From contig OV050030.1 of assembly GCA_920105625.2 (NCBI GenBank), positions 219,154,325 to 219,218,324 of the forward strand: a DNA stretch of 64,000 nt, given 5' to 3'. Below the pieces are notes generated by a model. It worked only from the letters and a program-made list of their open reading frames with translations, ran no database searches and was not told the DNA's origin. Source of the DNA: Clusia tigrina (lineage: Eukaryota; Arthropoda; Insecta; Diptera; Clusiidae). Of the stretch, positions 13,138 through 26,900 are shown piece by piece (within the stretch, counting starts at the first letter, position 1; each line of letters opens with the position of its first letter). Position numbers and translations under genes: made by a program.

Positions 13138-15270
13138 GAAGTTAGGGCTATTTGAGGTTTTATCAGTGTTTTATTTTGGAGTCAAGGGTAGCATAGCTAT
13201 GAGCGAGAGCTTAAATTGATAAAAGGCAAGCGTAGTTTATTGTCACAAAATTTCAAGGTTTTATGACGCTCCAGTAAAATGTTACAAGCATTTGATAGTT
13301 GCAAACTTTGATATGTGTAGGACGCAATGTATAGAAGTTAGGACCATTTGAAGTTTTATCAGTGTTTGATTTGGGACTCAAGGGTAGCATAACTAAGAGC
13401 GATAAATTTGATTGACAAGAGGCACGAGTATCTTATTGTCACAAAATTTCAAGGTTTTATGACGCTCCAGTAAAAAGTTACAAGCATTTGAATGTTGCAC
13501 AGTTTGATAGGTGTAGCACGCACCGTATAGAAGTTAGGGCCATTTGAAGTTTTATCCTTTTTTTATTTTCGAGTCAAGTTTAGCATAGCTATGAGCGATA
13601 GCTTAAATTGATAAGAGGCCCGAGTACTTTATTGTCACATATTTCAAGGTTTTATGACGCTCCAGGAAAAAGTTACAAGCATTTGAATGTTGCAAACTTT
13701 GATAGGTGTAGGACGCACCGTACAGATGTTAGGGCCATTTGAAGTTTTTCAGTGTTTGATTTTGGGGTCAAGGGTAGCATAGCTATGAGCGGTAGCTTAA
13801 ATTGATAAGTGGCACGAGTACTTTTTTGTCACAACATTTCAAGGTCTTATTACGCTCCAGTAAGCATTTGAATGTCGCAAACTTTGATAGCTATAGGACG
13901 CACCGTACAGAAGTTAGGGGCATTTGAGGTTTTATCAGTGTTTTATTTTGGAGTCAAGGGTAGCATAGCTATGAGCGATAAATTTGGTTGACAAGAGGCA
14001 CAAGTACTTTCTTGCCACAAAATTTCAAGGTTTTATGACGCTCCAGTAAAAAGTTACAAGCATTTGAATGTTGCAAACTTTGATAGGTGTAGGACGCATC
14101 ATACAGAAGTAAGGGCCATTTGAAGTTTTAGCAGTGTTTGATTTGGGACCCAAGGGTAGCATAGCTATAAGCGATATCTTAAATTGACAAGAGAATCGAA
14201 TACTTTATTGTCACAAAATTTCAAGGTGTTTTGACGCTCCAGTTAAAAGTTACTAGCATTTTAATGTTGAAAACTTCGATAGGTATAGGACGCACCGTAT
14301 AGAAGTTAGGGCCATTTGAAGTTTTATCAGTGTTTGATTTTGGTGTCGAAGGTAGCATAGCTATGAGCGATAGCTTAAATTGATAAGTGGCACGAGTACT
14401 TTTTTGTCACAACATTTCAAGGTTTTATGACGCTCCAGTAAGCATTTGAATGTTGCAAACTTTGATAGCTATAGGACGCACCGTACCGAAGTTAGGGCCA
14501 TTTGAGGTTTTATCAGTATTTTATTTTGGAGTCAAGGGTAGCATAGCTATCAACGAGAGCTTAAATTGATAACAGGAACGAGTAGTTTATTGTCACAAAA
14601 TTTCAAGGTTTTATGACGCTCCAGTAAAAAGTTACAAGCATTTGATAGTTGCAAAACTTTGATAGGTGTAGGACGCAAAGTATAGAAGTTAGGGCCATTT
14701 GAAGTTTTATCAGTGTTTGATTTGGGACTCAAGAGTAGCATAGCTAAGAGCGATAAATTTGATTGACAAGAGGCACAAGTACTTTCTTGCCACAAAATTT
14801 CAAGGTTTTATGACGCTCCAGTAAAAAGTTACAAGCATTTGAATGTTGCAAACTTTGATAAGTATAGGACGCACCGTATAGAAGTAAGGGCCATTTGAAC
14901 TTTTATCAGTGTTTTATTTTGGGGTCAACGGTAGCATAGCTATGAGCGAGAGGTTAAATTGATAGAAGGCACGAGTAGTTTATTGTCACAAAATTTCAAT
15001 GCATTATGACACTCCAGTAAGCATTTGAATGTTGCAAACTTTGATATATATAGGACGCACTGTACAGAAGTTAGGGCCATTTGAGGTTTTATCAGTGTTT
15101 TATTTTGGAGTCAAGGGTAGCAAAGCTTTGAGCGATAGCTTAAATTGATAAGAGGCACGAGTACTTTATTGCCACAACATTTCAAGGTTTTATGACGCTC
15201 CAGTAAGCATTCGAATGTTGCAAACTTTGATAGGTATAGAACGCACCGTACAGAAGTTAGGGCCATTTGA

Positions 15271-16581
15271 GGTTTTATCAGTGTTTTATTTTGGAGTCAA
15301 GGGTAACATAGCTATGAGCGATAGCTTAAATTGATAAGAGGCGTGACTACTTTATTGCCACTAAATTTCAAGGTTTTATGACGCTCCAGTAAAAAGTTAC
15401 TAGCAGTGTTTGATATTGGAGTCAAGGGTAGCATAGCGATGAGCGATAGCTTAAATGGATATGAGGCACGAGTACTTTATTGTCACAAAATGTCAAGGTT
15501 TTATGACGCTCCAGTAAAAATTACAAGCATTTGAATGTTGCAAACTTTGATATATATAGTTCGTACCGTACAGAAGTTAGGGTCATTTGAAGTTTTATCA
15601 GTGTTTGATTTGGGACTCAAGGGTAGCTATGAGCGATAGCTTAAATTGATAAGAGGAACAAGTACTTTATTGTCACAAAATGTCAAGGTTTTATGACGCT
15701 CCAGTAAGCATTTGATTGTTGCAAACTTTGATAGGAATAGGACGCATCGTACAGAAGTTAGGGCCATTGGAGGTTTTAAGATGTTTTATATTGGAGTCAA
15801 GGGTAGCATAGCTATGAGCGAGAGGTTAAATTGATATTGTCACAAAATTTCAAGGTTTTATGACGCTCCAGTTAAAAGTTACAAGCATTTGATTGTTGCA
15901 ATTGTTGATAGGTGTAGGACGCAGCGTATAGAAGTTAGGGCCATTTTAAGTTTTATAAGTGTTTGATTTTGGAGTCAAGGGTAGCATAGCTATGAGCGAT
16001 AGCTTAAATTGACAAGAGTCTCGAGTACTTTATAGTCACAAAATTTCAAGGTTTTTTGACGCTCCAGTAAAAAGTTACGAGCATTTGTTGCAAACTTTGA
16101 TAGGTAGAGGACGCACCGTAGAGAAGTTAGGGCGATCTGAAGTTTTATCAGTATTTGATTTGGGACACAAGGGTAGCATAGCTATGAGCGATAATTTTAA
16201 TTGACAAGAGGCTCGAGTACTTTATTGTTATAAAATTTCAAGATTTTATGACGCTCCAGTAAAAAGTTACAAGCATTTGAATGTTGCAAACTTTGATACG
16301 TGTAGGACGCTTCGTAAAGAAGTAAGGGTCATTTGAAGTTTTAGCAGTGCCAGCTTTGGGACACAAGGGCAACATATCTATGCGCGATAGCTTAAATTGA
16401 CAAGAGGCTCGAGTACTGTATTGTTATAAAATTTCAAGGTTTTATAACGCTCCAGTAAAAAGTTACTAGCATTTGATTTTTGCAAACTTTGCTAGGTATA
16501 GGACGCACCGTACAGAAGTTAGGGCCATTTGAAGTTTTATCAGTGTTTGATTTTGGAGTCAAGGGTAGCATAGCTATGAGC
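15271..16581 (+). repeat. Mixed satellite monomers without clear HOR, several internally deleted
   Basis: Monomer variants here do not follow the order of the neighbouring domains. At 15402..15410 gttactagca joins gtgtttgatattgg, so about 70 bases of a monomer are missing. At 15831..15841 ttgat joins attgtcac with about 18 bases missing. The final monomers (about 16380..16581) match the first 200 bases of the window, so the segment ends at the start of a second family-A copy. Confidence 0.8.
16382..16581 (+). repeat. Second copy of window bases 1..200
   Basis: From 16382 the sequence follows base 1 onward at an offset of 16381. Shared rare variants include gcgcgatagc, a tgtatt in place of ttatt, ttataacgc and tttgctaggtatagg. 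After the ND4 insert the match resumes at an offset of 16545 (209 corresponds to 16754). It shares gtaagcaattg, gcttcagtaag, gaacgttgc and ctctcgtaaaaag, and runs to about base 740 / 17285 before monomer order differs. Confidence 0.88.
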
Positions 16582-16753
16582 AAAATAACCCAGATGAACA
16601 TAATCCATGAGCAATTATTAAAACAAATGCTCCACATATACCTCAATAAGTTATAGTTATTAATCCCGCTAAAACAATTCCTATGTGAGCTACAGAAGAA
16701 TAAGCAATCAAAGCTTTTAAATCCGTTTGACATATACAAATTAATCTAACTAA
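16582..16753 (-). pseudogene. ND4: Nuclear mitochondrial DNA segment: fragment of NADH dehydrogenase subunit 4
   Basis: The minus strand, read with the invertebrate mitochondrial code, is one open stretch of 57 codons without a frameshift. It contains [18 protein letters not shown] and IAHGLCSSGLF, which are hallmark conserved segments of mitochondrial ND4, a membrane subunit of respiratory complex I. One internal TGA must be Trp and one AGA must be Ser for the protein to make sense, so the source is arthropod-type mitochondrial DNA. The fragment covers only an internal part of a protein of about 450 residues. It has no start or end and would not be expressed as ND4 in the nucleus. It sits inside a monomer: the left flank stops after tatgagc and the right flank resumes at aaattgataag, with 8 target bases missing. 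Single-base and AAA microhomology at the joins suits end-joining repair. The open frame suggests a fairly recent transfer. A 101-codon standard-code frame through it is in another frame and is meaningless. Confidence 0.93.
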
Positions 16754-19700
16754 AAATTGATAAGTGGCACGACTACTTTATTGTCACAACATTTCAAGGT
16801 TTTATGACGCTCCAGTAAGCAATTGAATGTTGCAAACTTTGATAGGTATAGGACGCACCGTATAGAAGTTAGGGCCATTTGAAATTTTATCAGTATTTGA
16901 TTTTGGAGTCAAGGGTAGCATAGCTATGAGCGATAGCTTAAATTGATAAGTGGCACGAGTACTTTATTGTCACAACATTTCAAGGTTTTATGACGCTTCA
17001 GTAAGCATTTGAACGTTGCAAACTTTGATAGGTACAGGGCGCACCGTACAGAAGTTAGGGCCATTTGAGGTTTTATCAGTGCTTTATTTTGGAGTCAAGG
17101 GTAGCATAGCTATGAGCGATAGCTTAAATTGATAAAAGGCACAAGTACTTTATTGTCACAAAATTTCAAGGTTCTATGACGCTCTCGTAAAAAGTTACAA
17201 GCATTTGATAGTTGCAAACTTTGATATGTGTAGGACGCACCGTATAGAAGTTAGGGCCATTTGAAGTTTTATCAGTGTTCGATTTTGGAGCCAAGGGTAG
17301 CATAGCTATGAGCGATAGCTTAAATTGATAAAAGGCACGAGTACTTTATTGTCACAAAATTTCAAGGTTCTATGACGCTCCAGTAAAAAGTTACAAGCAT
17401 TTGATATTTGCAAACTTTGATATGTGTAGGACGCACCGTATAGAAGTTAGGGCCATTTGAAGTTTTATCAGTGTTTGATTTAGGAGTTAAGGGTAGCATA
17501 GCTATGAGCGATAGCTTAAATTGATAAATGGCACGAGTACTTTATTGTCACAAAATTTCAAGGTTTTATGACGCTCCAGTAAAAAGTTACAAGCATTTGA
17601 TAGTTGGAAACTTTAATATGTGTAGGACGCACCGTATAGAAGTTAGGGCCATTTCAAGTTTTATCACTGTTTGATTTGGAACTCAAGGGTAGCATAGTTA
17701 AGAGTGATACATTTGATTGACAAGAGGCACGAGTACTTTATTGTCACAAAATTTCAAGGTTTTATGACGCTCTAGTAAAAAGTTACAAGCATTTGATAGT
17801 TGCAAACTTTGATATGTGTAGGACGCACCGTATAGAAGTTAGGGCCATTTCAAGTTTTATCAGTGTTTGATTTGGAACTCAAGGGTAGCATAGCTAAGAG
17901 TGATAAATTTGATTGACAAGAGGAACAAGTACTTTATTGCCACAATATTTCAAGGTTCTATGACACTCCAGTAAAAAGTTACAAGCATTTGATTGCTGCA
18001 ATTTTGATAGGTGTAGGACTCAGCGTATAGAAGTTAGGGCCATTTGAAGTTTTTTAGTGTTTGGTTTGGGACTGAAGGGTAGCATAACTATGAGCGATAG
18101 CTTAAATTGACAAGAGGCTCGAGTACTTTATAGTCACAAAATTTCAAGGTTTTCTGGCGCTCCAGTAAAAAGTTACGAGCGTTTGTTACAAACTTTGATA
18201 GGTAGAGGACACACCGTAGGGAAGTTAGGGCCATTTGAAATTTTATCAGTGTTTGATTTGTCTCCCAAGGGTAGCATAGCTATGAGCGATAGCTTAAATT
18301 GACAAGAGAATCGAATACTTTATTGTCGCAAAATTTCAAGGTTTTTTGACGCTCCAGCTAAAAGTTACTAGCTTTTTAATGTTGCAAACTTTGATAGGTA
18401 TAGGACGCACCGTATAGAAGTGAGGGCCATTTGAAGCTTTTGCAGTGTTTGATTTGGGACTCAAAGGAAGCATAGCTATGAGCGATAACTTAAATTGATA
18501 AGAGGAACAAGTACTTTATTGTCACAAAATTCCAAGGTTTTATGACGTTCCCGTAAAAAGTTACAAGCATTTTAATGTTGCAAACTTTGATAGGTATAGG
18601 ACGCACCGTATAGAAATGAGGGCCATTTGAAGTTTTATCAGTGTTTGATTTTGGAGTCAAGTTTAGCATAGCTAGAGCAACAGCTTAAAATGATAAAAGG
18701 CACGAGCAGTTTATTGTCACGAAATTTTAAGGTTTTATGACGCTCCAGTAAAAAGTTACAAGCATTTGAATGTTGCAAACTTTGATAGGTGTAGGACGCA
18801 CCGTATAGAAGTTAGGGCCATTTGACGTTTTATCAGTATTTGATTTTGGAGTCAAGGGTAGCATAGCTATGAGCGATAGCTTAAGTTGATAAGTGGCACG
18901 AGTACTTTATTGTCAGAACAAATCAAGGATTTATGACGCTCCACTAAGCATTTGAATATTGCAAACTTTGATATGTATAGGGCGCACCGTACAGAAGTTA
19001 GGGCCATTTGAGGTTTTATCAGTGCTTTATTTTGGAGTCAAGGGTAGCATAGCTATGAGCGATAGCTTAAATTGATAAAAGGCACAAGTACTTTATTGTC
19101 ACAAAATTTCAAGGTTCTATGACGCTCCCGTAAAAAGTTACAAGCATTTGATAGTTGCAAACTTTGATATGTGTAGGACGCACCGTATAGAAGTTAGGGC
19201 CATTTGAAGTTTTATCAGTGTTTGATTTTGGAGTCAAGGGTAGCATAGCTATGAGCGATAGCTTAAATTGATAAAAGGCACGAGTACTTTATTGTCACAA
19301 AATTTCAAGGTTCTATGACGCTCCAGTAAAAAGTTACAAGCATTTGATATTTGCAAACTTTGATATGTGTAGGACGCACCGTATAGAAGTTAGGGCCATT
19401 TGAAGTTTTATCAGTGTTTGATTTTGGAGTTAAGAGTAGCATAGCTATGAGCGATACCTTAAATTGATAAATGGCACGAGTACTTTATTGTCACAAAATT
19501 TCAAGGTTTTATGACGCTCCGGTAAAAAGTTACAAGCATTTGATAGTTGCAAACTTTAATATGTGTAGGACGCACCGTATAGAAGTTAGGGCCATTTCAA
19601 GTTTTATCAGTGTTTGATTTGGAACTCAAGGGTAGCATAGCTAAGAGTGATAAATTTGATTGACAAGAGGCACGAGTACTTTATTGTCACAAAATTTCAA

Positions 19701-20930
19701 TGTTTTATGACGCTCTAGTAAAAAGTTACAAGCATTTGATAGTTGCAAACTTTGATATGTGTACGACGCACCGTATAGAAGTTAGGGCCATTTCAAGTTT
19801 TATCAGTGTTTGATTTGGAACTCAAGGGTAGCATAGCTAAGAGTGATAAATTTGATTGACAAGAGGAACAAGTACTTTATTGTCACAATATTTCAAGGTT
19901 CTATGACACTCCAGTAAAAAGTTACAAGCCTTTGATTGCTGCAATTTTGATAGGTGTAGGAGTCAGCGTATAGAAGTTAGGGCCATTTGAAGTGTTTTAG
20001 TGTTTGGTTTGGGACTGAAGGGTAGCATAACTATGAGCGATAGCTTAAATTGACAAGAGGCTCGAGTACTTTATAGTCACAAAATTTCAAGGTTTTCTGG
20101 CGCTCCAGTAAAAAGTTACGAGCGTGTGTTACAAACTTTGATAGGTAGAGGACACACCGTAGAGAAGTTAGGGCCATTTGAAATTTTATCAGTGTTTGAT
20201 TTGTCACCCAAGGGTAGCATAGCTATGAGCGATAGCTTAAATTGACAAGAGAATCGAATACTTTATTGTCGCAAAATTTCAAGGTTTTTTGACGCTCCAG
20301 CTAAAAGTTACTAGCTTTTTAATGTTGCAAACTTTGATGGGTATAGGACGCACCGTATAGAAGTGAGGGCCATTTGCAGCTTTTGCAGTGTTTGATTTGG
20401 GACTCAAAGGAAGCATAGCTATGAGCGATAACTTAAATTGATAAGAGGAACAAGTACTTTATTGTCACAAAATTCCAAGGTTTTATGACGTTCCAGTAAA
20501 AAGTTACAAGCACTTTAATGTTGCAAACTTTGATAGGTATAGGACGCACCGTATAGAAATGAGGGCCATTTGAAGTTTTATCAGTGTTTGATTTTGGAGT
20601 CAAGTTTAGCATAGCTAGAGCAACAGCTTAAAATGATAAAAGGCACGAGCAGTTTATTGTTACAAAATTTTAAGGTTTTATGACGCTCCAGTAAAAAGTT
20701 ACAAGCATTTGAATGTTGCAAACTTTGATAGGTGTAGGACGCACCGTATAGAAGTTAGGGCCATTTGAAGTTTTATCAGTATTTGATTGTGGAGTCAAGG
20801 GTAGCATAGCTATGAGCGATAGCTTAAGTGGATAAGTGGCACGAGTACTTTATTGTCAGAACAAATCAAGGATTTATGACGCTCCACTAAGCATTTGAAT
20901 GTTGCAAACTTTGATAGGTACAGGACGCAC
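16754..20930 (+). repeat. HOR family A, second block (1943-bp spacing)
   Basis: The agagcaacag marker monomer occurs at 18674 and 20617, 1943 bp apart, the same spacing as 1541 to 3484 in the first block. The gattgctgcaattttga, gagcgtttgttacaaac and tttgtcacccaagg monomers follow in the family-A order. This block and 1..8326 are therefore copies of one higher-order family separated by unrelated domains. A large segmental duplication or an exchange that inserted domains 2-4 could explain the arrangement. Confidence 0.85.
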
Positions 20931-23900
20931 CGTATAGAAGTTAGGGCCATTTGAAATTTTATCAGTATTTGATTTTGGAGTCAAGGGTAGCATAGCTATG
21001 AGCGATAGCTTAAATTGATAAGAGGAACAAATACTTTATTGTCACAAAATTTCAAGGTTTTATGACGCTCCAGTAAAAAGTTACAAGCATTTGATTGTTG
21101 CAAACTTTGATAGGTATAGGAGGAACCGTATAGAAGTTAGTGCCATTTGAAGTTTTATCAGTGTTTGATTTGGGATTCAAGGGTAGCATAGCTAAGAGCG
21201 ATACATTTGATTGACAAGAGGCACGAGTACTTTATTGTCACAAAATTTCAAGGTTCTATGACACTCCAGTAAAAAGTTAGAAGCATTTGAATGTTGCAAA
21301 CTTTGATAGATGTAGGACGCACCGTATAGAAGTTAGGGCCATTTGAAGTTTTATCAGTGTTTGATTTTGGAGTCAAGGGTAGCATAGCTATGAGCTATAG
21401 CATAACTTAATAAGTGACACAAGTACTTTATTGTCACTACATTTCAAGGTTTTATGACGCTCCAGTAAGCATTTGAATGTTGCAAACTTTGATAGGTATA
21501 GGACGCACCGTACAGAAGCTAGGGCCATTTGAGGTTTTATCAGTGTTTTATTTTGGAGTCAAGGGTAGCATAGCTATGAGCGATAGCTTAAATTGATAAG
21601 AGGAACAAATACTTTATTGTCACAAAATTTCAAGGTTTTATGACGCTCCAGTAAAAAGTTACAAGCATTTGATTGTTGCAAACTTTGATAGGTATAGGAG
21701 GAACCGTATAGAAGTTAGTGCCATTTGAAGTTTTATCAGTGTTTGATTTGGGACTCAAGGGTAGCATAGCTATGAGCGATAGCTTAAATTGACAAGAGGC
21801 TCGAGTACTTTATAGTCACAAAATTTCAAGGTTTTCTGACGCTCCAGTAAAAAGTTTCGAGCATTTGTTGCAAACTTTGATAGGTAGAGGACGCACCGTA
21901 GAGAAGTTAGGGCGATCTGAAGTTTTATCAGTATTTGATTTGGGACACAAGGGTAGCATAGCTATGAGCGATAACTTTAATTGACTAGAGGCTCGAGTAC
22001 TTTATTGTTACAAAATTTCAAGATTTTATGACGCTCCAGTAAAAAGTTACAAGCATTTGAGTGTTGCAAACTTTGATACGTGTAGGACGCTTCGTACCGA
22101 AGTAAGGGTCATTTGAAGTTTTATCAGTGCCTGCTTTGGGACTCAAGGGTAACATAGCTATGCGCGATAGCTTAAATTGACAAGAGGCTCGAGTACTGTA
22201 TTGCCGCAAAATTTCAAGGTTTTATAACGCTCCAGTAAAAAGCTACAAGCATTTGATTGTTGCAAACTTTGATAGGTGTAGGACGCACCGTATAGAAGTT
22301 AGGGCCATTTGAAGTTTTATCAGTGTTTGATTTTGGAGTCAAGGGTAGCACAGCTATGAGCGATAGCTTAATTTGATAAGTGGCACGAGTACTTTATTGT
22401 CACAACATTTCAAGGTTTTATGACGCTCCAGTAAGCATTTGAATGTTGCAAACTTTGATAGGTATAGGACGCACCGTATAGAAGTTAGGGCCATTTGAAA
22501 TTTTATCAGTATTTGATTTTGGAGTCAAGGGTAGCATAGCTATGAGCGATAGCTTAAATTGATAAGTGGCACGAGTACTTTATTGTCACAACATTTCAAG
22601 GTTTTATGACGCTCCAGTAAGCATTTGAATGTTGCAAACTTTGATAGGTATAGGGCGCACCGTACAGAAGTTAGGGCCATTTGAGGTTTTATCAGTGCTT
22701 TATTTTGGAGTCATGGGTAGCATAGCTATGAGCGATAGCTTAAATTGATAAAAGGCACGAGTACTTTATTGTCACAAAATTTCAAGGTTCTATGACACTC
22801 CAGTAAAAAGTTACAAGCATTTGATTGTTGCTAACTTGGATAGGTATAGGACGCACCGTATAGAAGTTAGGGCCATTTGAAGTATTATCAGTGTTTGATT
22901 TTGGAGTCAAGGGTAGCATAGCTATGAGCGATAGCTTAAATTGATAAAAGGCACGAGTACTTTATTGTCACAAAATTTCAAGGTTCTATGACACTCCAGT
23001 AAAAAGTTACAAGCATTTGATTGTTGCTAACTTGGATAGGTATAGGACGCACCGTATAGAAGTTAGGGCCATTTGAAGTATTATCAGTGTTTGATTTTGG
23101 AGTCAAGGGTAGCATAGCTATGAGCGATAGCTTAAATTGATAAAAGGCACGAGTACTTTATTGTCACAAAATTTCAAGATTTTACGACGCTCCAGTAAAA
23201 AGTTACAAGCATTTGAATGTTGCAAACTTTGATACGTGTAGGACGCTTCGTACAGAAGTAAGGGTCATTTGAAGTTTTAGCAGTGCCTGCTTTGGGACTC
23301 AAGGGTAACATAGCTATGCGCGATAGCTTAAATTGACAAGAGGCTCGAGTACTGTATTGCCGCAAAATTTCAAGGTTTTATGACGCTCCAGTAAGCATTT
23401 GAATGTTGCAAACTTTGATAGGTATAGGGCGCACCGTACAGAAGTTAGGGCCATTTGAGGTTTTATCAGTGCTTTATTTTGGAGTCATGGGTAGCATAGC
23501 TATGAGCGATAGCTTAAATTGATAAAAGGCACGAGTACTTTATTGTCACAAAATTTCAAGGTTTTATGACGCTCCAGTAAAAAGTTACAAGCATTGGATA
23601 GTTGCAAACTTTGATATGTGTAGGACGCACCGTATAGAAGTTAAGGCCATTTGAAGTTTTATCAGTGTTTGATTTGGAACTCAAGGGTAGCATAGCTAAG
23701 AGTGATAAATTTGATTGACAAGAGGCACGAGTACTTTATTGTCACAAAATTTCAAGGTTTTATGACGCTCCAGTAAAAAGTTACAAGCATTTGATAGTTG
23801 CAAACTTTGATATGTGTAGGACGCACCGTATAGAAGTTACGGCCATTTGAAGTTTTAGCAGTGTTTGATTTGGGACTCAAGGGTAGCATAGCTATGAGCG

Positions 23901-26900
23901 GTAGCTTAAATTGATAAGAGGAACAAGTACTTTATTGTCACAATAGTTCAAGGTTTTATGACGCTCCAGTAAAAAGTTACAAGCATTTGATTGTTGCTAA
24001 CTTTGATAGGTATATGACGCGTCATATAGAAGTTAGGGCCATTTGAAGTTTTATCAGTGCTTGATTTTGGAGTCAAGGGTAGCATAGCTATGAGCGATAG
24101 CTTAAATTGATAAAAGGCACGAGTACTTTATTGCCACAAAATTTCAAGGTTCTATGACACTATAGTAAAAAGTTACAAGCATATGATTGCTGCAATTTTG
24201 ATAGGTGTAGGACTCAGCGTATAGCAGTTAGGGCCATTTGAAGTTTTTTTAGTGTTTGATTTGGGACTGAAGGGTAGCATAACTATGAGCGATAGCTTAA
24301 ATTGACAATAGACTCGAGTACTTTATAGTCACAAAATTTCAAGGTTTTCTGACGCTCCAGTAAAAAGTTACGAGCATTTGTTACAAACTTTGATAGGTAG
24401 AGGACACACCGTAGAGAAGTGAGGGCCATTTGAAATTTTATCTGTGTTTGATTTGGAATCCAAGGGTAGCATAGCTATGAGCGATAGCTTAAATTGACAA
24501 GAGAATCGAATACTTTATTGTCGCAAAATTTCAAGGTTTTTTGACGCTCCAGTTAAAAGTTACTAGCTTTTTAATGTTGCAAACTTTGATAGGTATAGGA
24601 CGTACCGTATAGAAGTGAGGGCCATTTGAAGCTTTTGCAGTGTTTGATTTGGGACTCAAAGGAAGCATAGCTATGAGCGATAACTTAAATTGATAAGAGG
24701 AACAAGTACTTTATTGTCACAAAATTCCAAGGTTTTATGACGTTCCAGTAAAAAGTTACAAGCATTTGAATGTTGCAAACTTTGATAGGTGTAGGAGGCA
24801 CCGTATAGAAGTTAGGGCCATTTGAAGTTTTATCAGTATTTGATTTTGGAGTCAAGGGTAGCATAGCTATGAGCGATAGCTTAAATTGATAAGAGGCTCG
24901 AGTACTTTATTGTCACAAAATTTCAAGGTTTTATGACGCTCCAGTAAAAAGTTACAAGCATTTGAATGTTGCAAACTTTGATATGTGTAGGACGCACCGT
25001 ATAGAAGTTACGGCCATTTGAAGTTTTTTTAGTGTTTGATTTGGGACTGAAGGGTAGCATAACTATGAGCGATAGCTTAAGTTGATAAGTGGCACGAGTA
25101 CTTAATTGTCAGAACATTTCAAGGTTTTATGACGCTCCACTAAGCATTTGAATGTTGCAAAATTTGATAGGTACAGGACGCACCGTACAGAAGTTAGGGC
25201 CATTTGAGGTTTTATCAGTGTTTTATTTTGGAGTCAAGGGTAGCAAAGCTATGAGCGATAGTTTAAATTGATAAGAGGCACGAGTACTATATTGTCACAA
25301 AATTTCAAGGTTTTATGACGCTCCAGTAAAAAGTTACAAGCATTTGATAGTTGCAAACTTTTATATGTGTAGGACGCACCGTATAGAAGTTAGGGCCATT
25401 TGAAGTTTTGTCAGTGTTTGATTTTGGATTCAAGGGTAGCATAGCTAAGAGCGATACATTTGATTGACAAGAGGCACGAGTACTTTATTGTCACAAAATT
25501 TCAAGGTTTTATGACGCTCCAGTAAAAAGTTACAAGCATTTGATTGTTGCAAACTTTGATAGGTATAGGAAGCACCGTATAGAAGTTTGGACCATTTGAA
25601 GTTTTCTCAGTGTTTTATTTGGGACTCAAGGGTACTATAGCTATGAGCGATAACTTAAATTGATAAGAGGCTCGAGTACTTTATTGTCACAAAATTTCAA
25701 GATTTTGTGACGCTCTAGTAACAAGTTACAAGCATTTGAATGCTGCAAACTTTGATAGGTGTAGGACGCACCGTATAGATGTTAGGGCCATTTGAAGTTT
25801 TAGCAGTGTTTGATTTGGGACTCAAGGTTAGCATAGCTATAAGCGATAGGTTAAATTGATAAGAGGCTCGAGTACTTTATTGTCACAAAATTTCAAGATT
25901 TTATGACGCTCCAGTAAAAAGTTACAAGCATTTGAATGTTGCAAACTTTGATATGTGTAGGACGCACCGTATAGAAGCTACTGCCATTTGAAGTTTGATT
26001 TGTGACCCAAGGATAGTATAGCTATGAGCGATAACTTAAATTGATAAGAGGCACGTGTACTTCATTGTCACAAAATTTCAAGGTTTTATGACGCTCCAGT
26101 AAAAAGTTACAAGCATTTGATTGCTGCAATTTTGATAACTCAGCGTATAGAAGTTAGGGCCATTTGAAGTTTTTTTAGTGTTTGATTTGGGACTGTAGGG
26201 TAGCATAACTATGAGCGATAGCTTAAATTGACAAGAGGCTCGAGTACTTTATAGTCACAAAATTAAAAGGTTTTCTGACGCTCCAGTAAAAAGTTACGAG
26301 CATTTGTTACAAACTTTGATAGGAAGAGGACACACCGTAGAGAAGTTAGGGCGATTTAAAGATTTATCAGTATTTGATTTGGGACAGAATGGCAGCATAG
26401 CTATGAGCGATAACTTTAATTGTCAAGAGGCTCGAGTACTTTATTGGTACAAAATTTCAAGATTTTATGACGCTCCAGTAAAAAGTTACAAGCATTTGAA
26501 TGCTGCAAACTTTTATACGTGTTGGACGCATCGTACAGAAGTAGTTTTTGAAGTTTTGGCAGTGTTTGATTTGGGACTCAAGGGTAGCATAGCTACGAGC
26601 GATAGCTTAAATTGACAAGAGGCTCGGGTACTTTATTGTCACAAAATTTCAAGGTTTTATAATGCTCCAGTAAAAAGTTGCAACCATTTTAATGTTGCAA
26701 ACTTTGATAGGTATAGGGCGCACCGTATAGAAGTGAGGGCCATTTGAAGCTTTTGCAGTGTTTGATTTGGGAGTCAAAGGAAGCACAGCTATGAGCGATA
26801 ACTTAAATTGATAAGAGGAACAAGTATTTTCTTGTCACAAAATTTCAAGGTTTTATGACGTTCCAGTAAAAAGTTACAAGCATTTGATTGTTGCAAACTT

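Larger units (their letters stand above)
10911..15270 (+). repeat. HOR domain 3: two tandem ~2171-bp units (11 monomers)
   Basis: Bases 10931..13101 and 13102..15270 match at an offset of 2170-2171 bp. Shared rare variants include the chimeric junction gaatgttgcatattttg (10931 and 13102), caacgagagc (12381 and 14551), tatcctttttttattttcg and aaagctttgagcg. The copies differ by scattered substitutions and single-base indels, such as an extra a at about 14654 and a missing t near 13745. They are therefore older than the nearly identical pairs elsewhere in the window. Confidence 0.88.

Noticed and set aside
16434..16739. 101-codon minus-strand frame crossing the ND4 insert
   Set aside because: It reads the ND4 fragment in the wrong frame and continues into satellite. 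The meaningful frame needs the mitochondrial code and stays within 16582..16753.
26304..26615. 103-codon plus-strand frame
   Set aside because: It lies entirely within two satellite monomers that lost stops by substitution and a short deletion. It shows no protein features.
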